Shown: positions 1-10,359, numbered from the stretch's first letter. The stretch: DNA of 64,000 bases from Collimonas arenae (GCF_001584165.1 NZ_CP013233.1:1992620-2056619), one strand, 5' to 3'. Notes: generated by a model not told the origin, from the letters alone. Made by a program: numbers and translations.

Positions 1-1
1 C

Positions 2-187
2 CAGACTGCCGACATGGAGCAGCAAGGATATCTGCTGGACCGGGTGGCGGGCCTGATCGATAACAAGACCATCGTTACCACGGTCAACCAGGTGTTGTCG
101 CCGATTAATGCTGCGAACCTGAGGCAGGCTCATGCCACGCTCGAAACCGGTCGTGTCATTGGCAAGATTGTCCTCAAGGATTTTTAA
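2..187 (+). CDS. Zinc-type alcohol dehydrogenase / quinone reductase family, C-terminal fragment
   Basis: The reading frame is open from the window edge to a TAA at 185-187, giving about 61 residues that end ETGRVIGKIVLKDF. The pattern (TTVNQVLSPINAANLRQAHATLETGRVIGKIVL) is typical of the last part of MDR-superfamily oxidoreductases, in which the C-terminal helix and strand close the catalytic domain. Catalytic and cofactor-binding parts lie outside the window, so the substrate cannot be named. The family assignment rests only on the tail. Confidence 0.6.
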   Translation, partial: QTADMEQQGYLLDRVAGLIDNKTIVTTVNQVLSPINAANLRQAHATLETGRVIGKIVLKDF

Positions 188-234
188 ATCACGGGTTCAA
201 TCGTCTGGCGTGGTCGCTTCTCAAGCTGCGGCTG

Positions 235-304
235 CGTCGTCCCCGCGCACGCGGGACTCAAGTTGCGGGTGGTAATTTGGATTCCCGCGTTCGCGGGAAT
301 GACG
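235..304. repeat. REP-like pair of palindromes
   Basis: Two GC-rich hairpins lie back to back: CCCCGC/GCGGG at about 241-255 and ATTCCCGCG-TT-CGCGGGAAT at 281-300. The outer ends CGTC (235-238) and GACG (301-304) are also complementary. The second hairpin matches the widespread bacterial intergenic palindrome ATTCCCGC...GCGGGAAT. It sits between the dehydrogenase gene and purL and may act as a terminator for the former. That it is a dispersed repeat is inferred from general familiarity; only one copy is in this window. Confidence 0.6.
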
Positions 305-504
305 GCGATTAGATATTGTTTTGATATTTTTAATTATTCGTTTTGCAATTTCTTTCTCGGGGAGCAGCATGTTTGCCTGGTTACACCCCAGTGCAATCAA
401 GTTGATTTTGTCATCGTTTCACAGGGCAAGGGACGGGCCGGCACTGTATAATGACGGCTTCTGATTTAACCCGCAGCCCACGCTGCATCAACTCCCTCCT
501 CGCC
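305..504 (+). promoter_or_regulatory. purL upstream region
   Basis: About 200 bases between the REP pair and the chosen purL start. A perfect TATAAT lies at 447-452, but no convincing -35 hexamer sits 16-18 bases upstream. The possible ATG at 451 falls inside this TATAAT, which argues against using it as the purL start. No RNA gene is seen. Confidence 0.3.
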
Positions 505-3500
505 ATGTTGATTTTGCCCGGTTCCAACGCTCTTCCCGCCTTCCGTTCCCAACGCCTTTTAGCCCAATTGCAAGCGATCGACAGCAATGTCATCGCAGTC
601 ACCGGCCGTTTCGACCATTTTGTCGACGCCGCGACGCCGCTCAGCCAGGACGATATCGGCCGCCTGAACGCATTGCTGACCTATGGCGACCCGTTCGATT
701 CGTCGATTGTCGGCGAAGGTGGCGAGGAATTCATCGTCATCCCGCGTTTCGGCACCATTTCGCCGTGGGCCAGCAAGGCCACAGACATTGCCCATAACTG
801 CGGCATGACGCACATCAAGCGCATTGAGCGCGGGATTGCGTTTCAGGTCAAGCTGAAGGCCGGCCTGTTGGGCCTGGGAGCAGAGAAGAAGCTGAGCGAC
901 GACAGCGTGCGCGCCATTGCCGATGTCTTGCATGACCGCATGACCGAAACCGTGTTGCGTAGCGCCGAAGAGGCCGGCGGCCTGTTCCGCGAACTGGATG
1001 CCAAGCCATTGGCGTTTGTCGACCTGCTGGCCGGTGGCAAGCAGGCGCTGGCGGAAGCCAATAGCGAACTCGGCCTGGCATTGTCGGACGATGAGATCGA
1101 TTATCTGGTGGCGGCGTTCACCAGCGCCAAGCGCAATCCAACCGATGTCGAACTGATGATGTTCGCGCAAGCCAACAGCGAACATTGCCGCCACAAGATT
1201 TTCAACGCCGACTGGGTCATCGACGGCGAAGCGCAGGACAAATCGTTGTTCGCGATGATCAAGAACACCCACCAGCTGGCGCCCAGGGGCACCATCGTCG
1301 CCTATAGCGACAACTCATCCATCATCGAAGGCGCTACTGTCTCGCGCTTCTATGCGCGCGGCGCGGCAGAAGGCAATACCTACCGTGCATCGGAAGAACT
1401 GACGCACATTCTGATGAAGGTCGAGACGCATAATCATCCGACCGCGATTTCCCCATTCCCGGGCGCCTCCACCGGCGCCGGCGGCGAAATCCGCGACGAG
1501 GGCGCAACCGGCCGCGGCGCCAAGCCGAAGGCTGGCCTGACTGGCTTCACCGTATCCAACTTGTTGTTGCCGGACGCGCACCAGGCATGGGAGACCGCTG
1601 CTGATGTTACCGTCGCCGGTCAGCAGGATGTCGGCCAGTATGGCAAGCCGGAGCGCATCGCCTCGGCCTTGCAGATCATGATCGAAGGCCCGCTCGGCGG
1701 CGCTGCGTTCAACAACGAATTCGGCCGACCTAACCTGGGCGGCTATTTCCGCACCTACGAACAGAATGTCGGCGGCAACGTGCAGGGCTATCACAAGCCG
1801 ATCATGATTGCCGGCGGTATCGGCAGTATCTCCGACAAGCACACCAAGAAGAACGACCTGCCGGTTGGCAGCCTGCTGATCCAGTTGGGCGGCCCAGGCA
1901 TGCGCATCGGCATGGGCGGCAGCGCCGCATCGTCGATGGCAACCGGCTCCAACACGGCGGACCTGGATTTCGATTCGGTCCAGCGCGGCAATCCTGAAAT
2001 GGAGCGGCGCGCGCAGGAAGTCATCAACGCCTGCTGGGCGATGGATGACAAGAATCCTATCCTGTCGATCCATGACGTCGGCGCCGGCGGCCTGTCGAAC
2101 GCGTTCCCTGAAATCACCAACGACGCCAAGCGCGGCGCGATTTTCGATTTGCGGAAGGTGCCGCTGGAAGAGAGCGGCATGGCGCCCAAGGAAATCTGGA
2201 GCAATGAATCGCAGGAGCGTTATGTGCTGGCGATCGCACCGGAAAGCCTGCCGCTGTTCGAGTATTTCTGCCAGCGTGAGCGCTGCCTGTTCGCGGTTGT
2301 CGGCACGGCTACCGAAGAGCGTCAATTGAAGGTGATCGATCCTGAACATGACAACAATCCGGTCGACATGCGATGGATGTCCTACTCGGCAAGCCGCCAA
2401 AGATGCTGCGCGATGTGACCCACGTCAATCCGGTGCTGCCGGCGGTTGACCTGACCGGCATGGATCTGCTGGAAGTATCGCAGCGCGTGCTGAAGTTGCC
2501 TACAGTCGCCGACAAATCGTTCCTGATCACCATCGGCGACCGCACAGTTGGCGCCACGTCGGTGCGTGACCAGATGGTCGGTCCGTGGCAAATCCCGGTA
2601 GCCGATTGCGCTGTCACCAGCATGAGTTTCGAGGGCTATCTGGGTGAAGCGATGGCGATGGCGAGCGTACGCCGCTGGCTGTCATCAATGCTGCCGCATC
2701 GGGCCGCATGGCGGTCGGCGAAGCGCTGACCAACATTGCCGCCGCACCGATTGCTGATATCTCCGACGTTAAATTGTCGGCCAACTGGATGGCGCCTGTG
2801 GTCAGCCTGGGCAGGACGCGGCGTTGTTTGATACCGTCAAGGCGGTTGGTATGGAGTTGTGCCGGCGCTGGGCATCAGCATCCCGGTCGGCAAGGATTCC
2901 TTGTCGATGCGCACCACCTGGAAAGACGAAGGCCAAGCCAAGGCCGTGACTTCACCGGTATCGCTGATCGTCTCGGCCTTCGCGCCGGTGACCGATGTAC
3001 GCCGCTCGTTGACGCCCCAGATCCGCACCGATGTTGGCGATACAGCCATCATCCTGATTGACCTCGGCCGCGGCAAGAACCGCATGGGCGCTTCGGCGCT
3101 GACGCAGGTCATGCAGCAGATCGGCAATGAGACGCCGGATGTCGACAGCGCGGAAGACCTGAAGGGCTTCTTCGCCGCGATCCAGCAACTCAACAGCGAG
3201 CAAAAACTACTGGCCTACCATGACCGTTCCGACGGCGGCCTGTTCACATCCTTGTGTGAAATGGCGTTTGCCGGTCATAGCGGTTTGTCGATCAACCTTG
3301 ACATCCTGACCATGGAAAGCGAGCACGCAGCGGATTGGGGTGATTCCAAGAACTGGACCGGCCAGGTGGCTGAGCGTCGCAATGAATTGACCTTGCGCGC
3401 ACTGTTCAACGAAGAGCTGGGTGCGGTGCTGCAAGTGCGCGCCGAGCAGAAGTCGGAAGTCATGAATGTGCTGCGCAGCTTCAACCTGGGCGCCTGCAGC

Positions 3501-4518
3501 CATATCATCGGCAAGCGAATGCGCGTGACATCATCGAGTTCAGCCGCGACGCCAAGACCATCTACAGCCAGACCCGTATTGACCTGCAACGCCTGTGGAG
3601 CGAAACCAGCTGGCGCATCGCCCGTCTGCGCGACAATCCTGCCAGCGCCGATGCCGAATACGACCGTATCCTGGATGCGGCGGATCCTGGCATCACGCCG
3701 AAGATCCCATTCGACCAGCAAGACAATATCGCTGCACCGTTCCTGAACCTGGCGGCCAAGCCGCGGGTAGCGATCCTGCGCGAGCAAGGCGTCAACTCGC
3801 ATGTCGAGACTGCCTATGTGATGCATCAGGCTGGCTTTACCTCGGTCGACGTCCACATGAGCGATCTGATCGCCGGCCGCGCCGCCTGGATGACTTCAAG
3901 GGTTTCATCGCCGTTGGTGGCTTCTCCTACGGCGACGTACTGGGTGCAGGCGAAGGCTGGGCCAAGACGATTCTGTTCAACGCCAAGCTGGCCGAGCAGT
4001 TCTCGCTGTTCTTCCAACGTGGCGATACCTTTGCGCTAGGCGTCTGCAACGGTTGCCAGATGATGAGCAACCTGAAATCGATCATCCCAGGCGCGCAAGC
4101 CTGGCCGAAGTTCACGCGCAATAAATCGGAGAAATTCGAAGCCCGCTTCTCGATGGTGCAAGTCGAGTCGTCGCCATCGATTTTCTTCCAGGACATGGCC
4201 GGCACGCAGAGCGCCATCGCCATCGCCCACGGCGAAGGTTTCGCAGACTTCTCGCAAACCGGCGATATCAACGAAGCCTTGGTAGCGATGCGTTTCATCG
4301 ATAACAAGGGACAGGTAAGTGAAAGCTATCCGTACAATCCGAACGGCTCACCGCAGGGGATTACCTCGGTAACTACACCAGACGGCCGTTTCACGGTCTG
4401 CATGCCGCACGCCGAACGGGTGTTCCGCAGCGTCCAGCAATCCTGGCACCCGGAATCGTGGGGCGAGGACTCACCATGGATGCGCATGTTCCGCAATGCG
4501 CGTAAGTGGGTAGGGTAA
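505..4518 (+). CDS. purL: Phosphoribosylformylglycinamidine synthase (FGAM synthase), frame broken by six single-base contractions
   Basis: Converts FGAR plus glutamine and ATP to FGAM in purine biosynthesis; this is the large single-chain form. Fragments in successive frames join into about 1339 residues, the expected length. They carry the synthetase domains (e.g. [21 protein letters not shown]) and a C-terminal class I glutamine amidotransferase with GVCNGCQ around the nucleophile Cys and a late HPE ([10 protein letters not shown]). Start ATG 505 ([10 protein letters not shown]) fits the family; ATG 451 overlaps a TATAAT. One base is missing near 2371, 2660, 2793, 2862, 3516 and 3880, each restoring a run of two or three G or C. 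All coding matches the family once restored, so I consider this a functional gene with sequence errors. Confidence 0.93.
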
Positions 4519-4574
4519 TTGCCATTTGAGGTCAGCGATTCCTGAGCGATCAGGAGTCGTAGTTAGTAGTCAGG

Positions 4575-4650
4575 TAGGGTGGGCAAGTTGTTTTGCCACG
4601 CCAACTTTATTCGACGATTGAGGTAACGCGTGGGCACGGCTGCCCGCCTA
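4575..4650. repeat. Intergenic palindromic repeat (REP/MITE-like)
   Basis: Begins TAGGGTGGGCA (4575-4585) and ends TGCCCGCCTA (4641-4650), an imperfect terminal inverted repeat of about 10 bp, with internal TTGCCACG and CGTGGGCA segments. The GTAGGGTGGGCA motif is familiar as a dispersed intergenic element in proteobacteria. It lies between purL and its terminator and contains no ORF. Copy number in the genome cannot be judged here. Confidence 0.45.
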
Positions 4651-4689
4651 GGTCAGGCGATATCGTCGATATGTTATCGCTGGGAATAC

Positions 4690-4719
4690 AAAAAAAGCGC
4701 TCCGAGGAGCGCTTTTTTA
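4690..4719. terminator. Bidirectional intrinsic terminator between purL and ppiC
   Basis: Perfect stem AGCGCTCC / GGAGCGCT with a two-base GA loop, flanked by an A run on the left and a T run on the right. It therefore has a U tract on both strands and fits the end of both convergent genes. Confidence 0.9.
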
Positions 4720-4748
4720 TTGCCGCATGATTGCTTGCTGCGAAGGTC

Positions 4749-5528
4749 TTATTGCACCTTGGCTTTTGCGCGCAGATCTTGCTGGTAAGCCTGCAGTTTT
4801 TTCTGTTGCAGCGCTTCAGTGATCTGTGGCTTTACTTCTGCCAGGGTCGGGATCTTGGCTGGGCGTACTTCGTCCAGTTTGATGACGTGATAGCCAAACT
4901 GGGTCTTGACCGGTGTGTCGGTCAGTTGGCCTGGTTTCAATGCAACCAGCGCATCGGAGAATGGCTTCACGAACGAAGCTGGTGTTGCCCAACCCAGATC
5001 GCCGCCATTGGCTGCCGAACCTGGATCTTTCGATTGCTTGGCCAGATCTTCAAACTTGGCGCCGGCTTTCAGCTTGGTGATGATGGCTTTTGCATCGGCT
5101 TCGTTTTCAACCAGGATATGCTGTGCATGGTATTCCTTGTCGCCGGCTTGTGCCTTGAACTTGTCATACTCAGCCTGGATGTCGGAATCCTTGATTGGGT
5201 TCTTTTTGATGAAGTCGGCAACCAGGGCGCGGATCAGGATCGATTGGCGGGCGATGTCGGCTTGCGCCTTCACGTCTGGGTTGTTGCCCAGGCCCAGCTT
5301 GTCGGCTTCCTGGATCAGCACTTCACGGTTGATCAGCTCGTCCTTGACCATGTTGCGCAGTTCCGGGCTGTCAGCCTGACCGCCTTGTGCTGTCAATTGC
5401 TTGACCATCATGTCGGCGCGCGAAGACGGGATTGCCTTACCATTCACGACTGCAAGGTTTTGCGCCATAACAGGCAATGCAGCAGCTGCAAAAAGTACTA
5501 CCAGTAAACGGGAAGGTTTAAAAGTCAT
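4749..5528 (-). CDS. Exported PpiC/parvulin-type peptidyl-prolyl isomerase
   Basis: A 259-residue periplasmic folding factor. It has an N-terminal signal peptide (LLVVLFAAAALPVMAQ), a SurA-like N-terminal helical region (residues about 25-130), then a rotamase domain with YHAQHILVENEADA, GGDLGWATPASFVKPF and TQFGYHVIKLDEVRP, the usual parvulin landmarks. I take ATG 5528, which has AGGA seven bases upstream, over the GTG at 5534. It is the last gene of the leftward selO-msrB-yciB-bolA-ppiC block, 112 bases after bolA. It resembles PrsA/Cbf2-type lipid-free isomerases; the client proteins are unknown. Confidence 0.9.
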   Translation of the reverse strand: MTFKPSRLLVVLFAAAALPVMAQNLAVVNGKAIPSSRADMMVKQLTAQGGQADSPELRNMVKDELINREVLIQEADKLGLGNNPDVKAQADIARQSILIRALVADFIKKNPIKDSDIQAEYDKFKAQAGDKEYHAQHILVENEADAKAIITKLKAGAKFEDLAKQSKDPGSAANGGDLGWATPASFVKPFSDALVALKPGQLTDTPVKTQFGYHVIKLDEVRPAKIPTLAEVKPQITEALQQKKLQAYQQDLRAKAKVQ

Positions 5529-5640
5529 TATCACATCCTAATTGGGGAGAAGTTATGAATAAATTAATGCTAGACAGGCCAGAATAACTGAAGTCGGTTT
5601 GCAGGACAATTATTTTGTTTAAGGTACTTATCAAGGTTAC

Positions 5641-5922
5641 TTATTTCGCTTTTGTTTCAGAAGGCGCCAGCGCATTGATTGCCAGTGCATGGATTTCAGT
5701 ATGCATCATTTCAGCCAGGCAATCATACACCAGCCTATGCCGATTTAAGCGATTTTGCCCCTCAAAAACTGTGCTGACTATCCGTACCTTGTAATGACCG
5801 CCGCCTGAAGCAGCGCCGGCGTGTCCCACATGCAGCGCCGACTCATCCTCCACTAGACATTCCAGCGGCGAAAAAGTTGCTGTCAATTTGTTACGAATCG
5901 TATCAAGACGCTGATTGTTCAT
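5641..5922 (-). CDS. bolA: BolA family protein
   Basis: 93 residues with the BolA core: [19 protein letters not shown], a Gly-rich turn ([12 protein letters not shown]), then the [13 protein letters not shown] helix with H and C. BolA proteins pair with monothiol glutaredoxins and handle Fe-S clusters; some affect cell shape. The ATG overlaps the yciB stop by four bases (ATGA), so the two are translationally coupled. The yciB-bolA-ppiC order is common in betaproteobacteria. Confidence 0.9.
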   Translation of the reverse strand: MNNQRLDTIRNKLTATFSPLECLVEDESALHVGHAGAASGGGHYKVRIVSTVFEGQNRLNRHRLVYDCLAEMMHTEIHALAINALAPSETKAK

Positions 5923-6539
5923 TCAGATTCCTTGATGTATTTCGACAGCAGCAGGCTTTGGCCGATAACGAAGACGAACATCAGCCCCATGCCGCCGAAT
6001 AGTTTGAAGTTGACCCAGGTGGCGGTCGGGAAGTTGAATGCCACAAACAGGTTCAGGCAACCCATGAAGATGAAAAAAGCGATCCAGGCAAAGCCCACCT
6101 TTGGCCAGATCTGATCCGGCATGGACATTTGCTTTTCCATCATGGTGCGGATCAGGTTCTTTTTCAGGAACAACTGGCTGACCAGCAATACCGCGGCGAA
6201 GGCCCAGTACAGGACGGTTGGCTTCCATTTGATGAACGTTTCGTTATGGAAGTAGATGGTGGCGCCGCCAAATACGCAGATGATCAGCAGCGATACCCAC
6301 AGCATCGCGTCGACTTTTTTCCGACGCAGCAACAGGTAGCCGATCTGTGCGACGGTGGCGACGATAGCCACCGCTGTCGCCAACAGTACCGGCGCCTGGG
6401 TTGCGGTAACTACGCCACCAGAGACAAAGCCGGACAAGTAATGATTGACCAGCGCTAGCGCAGCATCGGAGCTGCCTTCGCCCCATTTGAAGATGCCGAA
6501 GAAAAGAATTACCGGGAAAAGGTCGAACAGGAACTTCAT
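5919..6539 (-). CDS. yciB: Inner membrane-spanning septation protein A
   Basis: 206 residues starting [20 protein letters not shown], the hallmark of the YciB/IspZ family, with about five or six hydrophobic segments, a charged [12 protein letters not shown] loop and the conserved WKPTVLYW and [13 protein letters not shown] stretches. YciB is an inner-membrane protein linked to envelope synthesis and division. It is coupled to bolA downstream by a four-base overlap. Confidence 0.93.
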   Translation of the reverse strand: MKFLFDLFPVILFFGIFKWGEGSSDAALALVNHYLSGFVSGGVVTATQAPVLLATAVAIVATVAQIGYLLLRRKKVDAMLWVSLLIICVFGGATIYFHNETFIKWKPTVLYWAFAAVLLVSQLFLKKNLIRTMMEKQMSMPDQIWPKVGFAWIAFFIFMGCLNLFVAFNFPTATWVNFKLFGGMGLMFVFVIGQSLLLSKYIKESE

Positions 6540-6587
6540 GTGTTGGGTCTGCTTTCAGTCAGGATAGTAGCGGTCGGTGAAGATGGC

Positions 6588-6989
6588 TCAGTCGGCCGGA
6601 TCAAAACGCAATGATGCCGAATTGATGCAGTAGCGCAGGCCGGTTGGCGGCGGGCCGTCCGGGAACACGTGGCCTAGGTGGGCGTCGCACACCTTGCACA
6701 GGATCTCGGTGCGGCTCATGCCATGGCTGCGGTCGACGCGTTCTTCGACGTTGTCGGGATTGATGGCTTTGAAGTAGCTCGGCCAGCCGCAACCGGAATC
6801 GAACTTGGCGTCCGATTCGAACAAGGGTGTATTGCAGCAGACGCAGGTGTAGATGCCGTGTTCGTGGTGATCCCAGTAGCGGCCCGTGAATGCCCGTTCG
6901 GTCGCTGCATGGCGGGTCACTTCATATTCCATCGGTTCCAGCTCGGCGCGCCATTCGGCGTCGGTCTTACTGATTTTGGTGGTGCTCAT
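6588..6989 (-). CDS. msrB: Peptide-methionine (R)-S-oxide reductase
   Basis: 133 residues. Reduces methionine-R-sulfoxide in oxidised proteins. Two CxxC zinc motifs (CVCC and CKVC), the GCGWPSYF substrate region and the catalytic Cys in RYCINSASL are all present, the standard MsrB layout without a leader, so cytoplasmic. It starts 21 bases after the selO stop and is probably cotranscribed with it, joining two oxidative-stress repair or regulation activities. Confidence 0.95.
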   Translation of the reverse strand: MSTTKISKTDAEWRAELEPMEYEVTRHAATERAFTGRYWDHHEHGIYTCVCCNTPLFESDAKFDSGCGWPSYFKAINPDNVEERVDRSHGMSRTEILCKVCDAHLGHVFPDGPPPTGLRYCINSASLRFDPAD

Positions 6990-7010
6990 GATTCAATTCC
7001 TAAACAGGTT

Positions 7011-8505
7011 TCATGATGAGCAGCTTACTTCCAGTCCGCGCGCCCAATCCGGAGGCAATTCGGCGTACTGTGCATGTTGCGGCTGCTCGTCAAACGGGTT
7101 TTCAAGAATCTGCAGCAGCTTACGGACTTCCGAAAAGTCCTTATTCTGCGCCTTTTCGATTGCGATCTGCGCCAAATAGTTTCGCAGCACGTATTTGGGG
7201 TTGCTTGCATCCATTGCAAGCTTGCGCGCCGAGTCCTGGCTGTTTTCCATTCTCAGGCGTGCCCGGTATTGTAACGCCCAGGCGTCGAATGCAGCGCGGT
7301 CGATGAATTGGTCGCGCAGGGCGCGTCGGCGCTTGCATCATCCAGACGCAGGTTGCCGAGGCTGCGGAAAAACCGCGTGAAATCGACGTGGCTGCCTTGC
7401 ATCAGGGCAAACATTGCATCCAGCAATTTGCTGTCATCGGCCTGGTGCGATTGCAGTCCTAGCTTGGTGTGCAGCAATTCATCCATCTTTGCGCCGTATT
7501 GACCCTGGTAATCGGCCAGCGCCGCTTCAGTTGCTTCGACGCTGCCGATCAGCGGCAGCAGCGCCTGGCCTAGCGCATAGCAGTTCCATTGGCCGATCTG
7601 TGGCTGCATGCTGTAAGCGTAGCGGCCTTGCTGGTCGGTGTGGTTGCAGATATGGCGCGGATCGTAGGCCTCCATGAAGCCGAACGGGCCGTAATCCAGA
7701 GTCAGGCCGAGGATCGACATATTATCGGTATTCATCACGCCATGCATGAAGCCGACGGCCTGCCATTGCGCCATCAGATGCGCTGTGCGGCGGGTTACCT
7801 CGGCTAGCAGCGCCTGGTAGGGATTGGCGGCGTCCTGCAGTTCCGGGTAAAAGCCGGTTATCACGTAGTCAGCCAGGATTTTCAGTTCTTCTTGCCGATT
7901 GTTGTAATACCAGTGCTCAAATGAACCGAAGCGCACGAAACTGGGCGCCATGCGTGTGACGACCGCAGTGGTTTCTGGGCGTTCGCGCATGGCCAGCTGG
8001 TCGGAGCCGATTAGCGATAGGGCGCGTGAAGTCGGAATGCCAAGCGCGGCCATTGCTTCCGAGCAGAGGTATTCGCGAATTGATGAACGCAGCACTGCGC
8101 GGCCGTCGCCCATGCGCGAATAGGGCGTCGCTCCGGCTCCCTTCAACTGCAACTCCAATCGTCCGCCAGCGCTGGCAGCGACATCGCCAAGCAAAATGGC
8201 GCGGCCGTCGCCTAATTGTCCGGCCCAGACGCCGAATTGATGGCCGGAATAGACCGCCGCCAGCGGCTGCGAACCAGTTGCGATGCGGTTGCCGGCAAAG
8301 GTCTGGATGAATTCGTCGCTGGCCGTGACCTCGGCGTCCAACCCAATCAGGCCTGCGGCCTGGGCGCTGGCGTCCACCAGATAAGGGTCGGCAGCGGCGT
8401 CGGCATCAGCTTGGTGTAAAAGGCGGCTGGCAACTGCGCAAACGTGTTGGCGAAGCGCAGTTGTTCGAGGCCGGGGACTTCGGGAGTGACCAAGCGGGTG
8501 TTCAT
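7011..8505 (-). CDS. selO: Protein adenylyltransferase SelO (YdiU family), two single-base contractions
   Basis: A pseudokinase-fold enzyme that transfers AMP from ATP to Ser/Thr/Tyr of target proteins. Three frames join into about 498 residues. They contain [58 protein letters not shown] (catalytic Asp/Asn region) and [12 protein letters not shown]. The protein ends SCSS; the Cys occupies the place of selenocysteine in animal SelO and can form a regulatory disulfide. Bases are missing near 8390 (start side) and 7320, in a GG and a CCCC run as read on the coding strand. Start ATG 8505 gives [12 protein letters not shown], fitting the family. msrB follows directly. Confidence 0.92.
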
Positions 8506-8601
8506 GACGGCGTTAATCCTGGTTGCGATAAGGAATGGCGGGAATCTTGCAGTATCTCATGGTTGTCGCAAGGGAGAATGCGGAGATTCCTGTGTCGGCG
8601 T

Positions 8602-9216
8602 TCATGCCTCAACAGCAAAGGCGCGTGCTGCCAGCCTGCGGGCATGATCGCGAATATCGATTTGCCAGGGTTCGCTCAGTTCTGCAAAGCGCTCCTGGTC
8701 GCCAGCAAAGAAGGCTCGGGTCGCTTCTTCGAAATTGATCAGATCCCCGGCCATCGCCGACATGAACCGATACGCATACTCTTGGGCGCGGCGGATCTGG
8801 TCGCGTTCCTCCCCTTGGCGTTTGGCATCTTCGACCAGCTTACGCAGCGCCACCGAGGCGCCGCCAGGCTGCTGGTTGAGCCAGTCCCAGTGGCGCGGCA
8901 GCAGTGTGACTTCGCGGCCGATCACGCCCAGTTTCGGCCGCCCGGGGCCGCGCGGAAGTTCCTCGCTGTTGACGGTTTTCGCCGTTTGCGCCGCATGGAT
9001 TTCATTTGACGACAGGCGTTGCAAGACTTGTTCGGCGCTGCCTCGGAAATCGACTTCGACCTGAGCGCTGGTGATGTCGTCGAAGATCAGTACGGTCGCG
9101 GCGTCGTTCCTGTCGAGCAGTTCCTTGGCTTTTAACGCGACCAGGGCCAATTGGCCGGAAGCGATGCGGTGCGCGCCGGCGAAGGCGATGACCTGGTTGG
9201 GATAGGGGGAATGCAT
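8602..9216 (-). CDS. DUF2239 family protein
   Basis: 204 residues with no signal peptide. The N-terminal half (residues about 1-85) is an alpha/beta region. A linker with GPGRPKLG, resembling an AT-hook or the basic start of a ribbon-helix-helix protein, leads into REVTLLPRHWDWL and ASVALRKLVEDAKR. The C-terminal third is helical (AYRFMSAMAGDLINFEEATRAFFAGD). I recognise it as DUF2239, whose biochemical function is not known to me. The RHH-like segment suggests DNA binding, and a pair of direct repeats lies 34 bases upstream of its ATG. GAGGG precedes the start by ten bases. Confidence 0.75.
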   Translation of the reverse strand: MHSPYPNQVIAFAGAHRIASGQLALVALKAKELLDRNDAATVLIFDDITSAQVEVDFRGSAEQVLQRLSSNEIHAAQTAKTVNSEELPRGPGRPKLGVIGREVTLLPRHWDWLNQQPGGASVALRKLVEDAKRQGEERDQIRRAQEYAYRFMSAMAGDLINFEEATRAFFAGDQERFAELSEPWQIDIRDHARRLAARAFAVEA

Positions 9217-9245
9217 TTTTTATGACCCTCTGAAATTAAGTGATG

Positions 9246-9298
9246 GGATAATATTATCCTGGTTTAATTTGGGCGTCAATATTACCTTGGTAAAATTA
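9246..9298. promoter_or_regulatory. Paired repeat/palindrome operator candidate upstream of the DUF2239 gene
   Basis: A 14-bp perfect palindrome GGATAATATTATCC lies at 9246-9259 and an arm pair TTACC-TT-GGTAA at 9282-9293. Both belong to a 21-bp direct repeat (9250-9270 and 9278-9298) that agrees at 16 of 21 positions with a 28-bp period. The position, between divergent DUF2239 and livH, suits binding of a regulator acting on either gene. The regulator is unknown; autoregulation by the DUF2239 protein is an inference. Confidence 0.5.
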
Positions 9299-9409
9299 AA
9301 TTGAGTGTCCGATACGGACATTCATATCATGCTGACCAGGTGCGGGCGCTGTGCCGGCAAACCGGTAGAATGCCGAACCGTGTGTCATGACAGCGCCAAT
9401 AAACGCGTA

Positions 9410-10350
9410 ATGGAATTTACCCTCATCACTTTACTGAATGGCCTCAGCTACGGCTTGCTGCTGTTCCTTCTGTCATCCGGGCTGACCCTGATTTTCAGCA
9501 TGCTGGGCGTGCTGAACTTTGCCATGCCAGTTTCTATATGCTGGGTGCTTATTTCGCCTATGCGATCAGCGCAAGCTAGGATTTTGGCCCGCACTGTTCT
9601 TGGCGCCGCTGCTGGTTGGCCTGCTGGGGGCGCTGGTCGAGCGTTTCGGGCTGCGTCATGTACGCCGCCATGGGCAGGTGGCGGAGCTGCTGTTTACTTT
9701 CGGACTGTCTTATCTGGCAGTTGAACTGGTACAGCTGGTCTGGGGTAAGTCGCCGCTGCCGTATGCGATTCCAGCGCAGCTCGATGGGCCGTTGTTTACT
9801 TTTTATTCCACCGAATTTCCGATCTATCGTGGTTTCATGATGCTGCTGGCAGTGCTGACGCTGCTGGCGGCGGCCTGGTTGCTGAAGCGTTCGCGCCTTG
9901 GCTTGCTAATCCAGGCGGCGTTGACGCATCCGCAGATGGTCGAGGCGTTGGGGCACAACGTGCCGCGGATTTTTACGCTGGTGTTTGGCGTCGGTTGCGG
10001 CCTGGCGGGGTTAGCTGGCGTGGTGGGCGGCAATGCTTTTGTGACCGAGCCGGGCATGGCGGCTGGTGTCGGCAGTATTATTTTCGTGGTGGTGGTGGTC
10101 GGTGGCCTGGGTTCGCTGGCGGGGCGTTCATCGCTTCGCTGTTGATCGCGATCCTGCAAACCTTTGCCGTGGCGCTCGATGTCTCGCTGCTGGGCGGCTG
10201 GCGCGGCTGGGGATCGAGATTGATCCGGCCGCGGCTGCTTATCCGCTGCTGCAATTGACGCTGGCGCAGGTGGCGCCGATCCTGCCATATTTGTTGCTGG
10301 TGCTGGTCATGCTGCTGCGGCCGCGCGGCCTGCTTGGCGTGCGTGATTGA
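9410..10350 (+). CDS. livH: Branched-chain amino acid-type ABC transporter permease (LivH), four contractions
   Basis: Inner-membrane permease of a HAAT-family importer. Restored length is about 314 residues with eight or so hydrophobic segments and the landmarks LLNGLSYGLLLFLLSSGLTLIF near the start, HVRRHGQVAELLFTFG, GLAGLAGVVGG and the terminal LRPRGLLGVRD. Missing bases near 9523, 9570, 10124 and 10215 each return a G or C to a short run and rejoin four frames in order (2-1-3-2-1). It is first in a livH-livM-livG-livF cassette; no binding-protein gene is adjacent, so the substrate (amino acid, urea, amide or aromatic acid) is open. Confidence 0.87.
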
Positions 10351-10359
10351 GGGCGGGAC

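Noticed and set aside
450..504. purL start at ATG 451
   Set aside because: That codon overlaps a TATAAT box, and the extra 18 residues do not resemble the family; [10 protein letters not shown] at 505 does.
1315..2400. 361-codon open frame antisense to purL
   Set aside because: It mirrors the high-GC codon pattern of purL, has no ribosome site and no recognisable protein features.
505..4518. purL as a genuine pseudogene
   Set aside because: Six losses all in short G/C runs with full conservation between them, and similar losses in other genes, point to sequence error.
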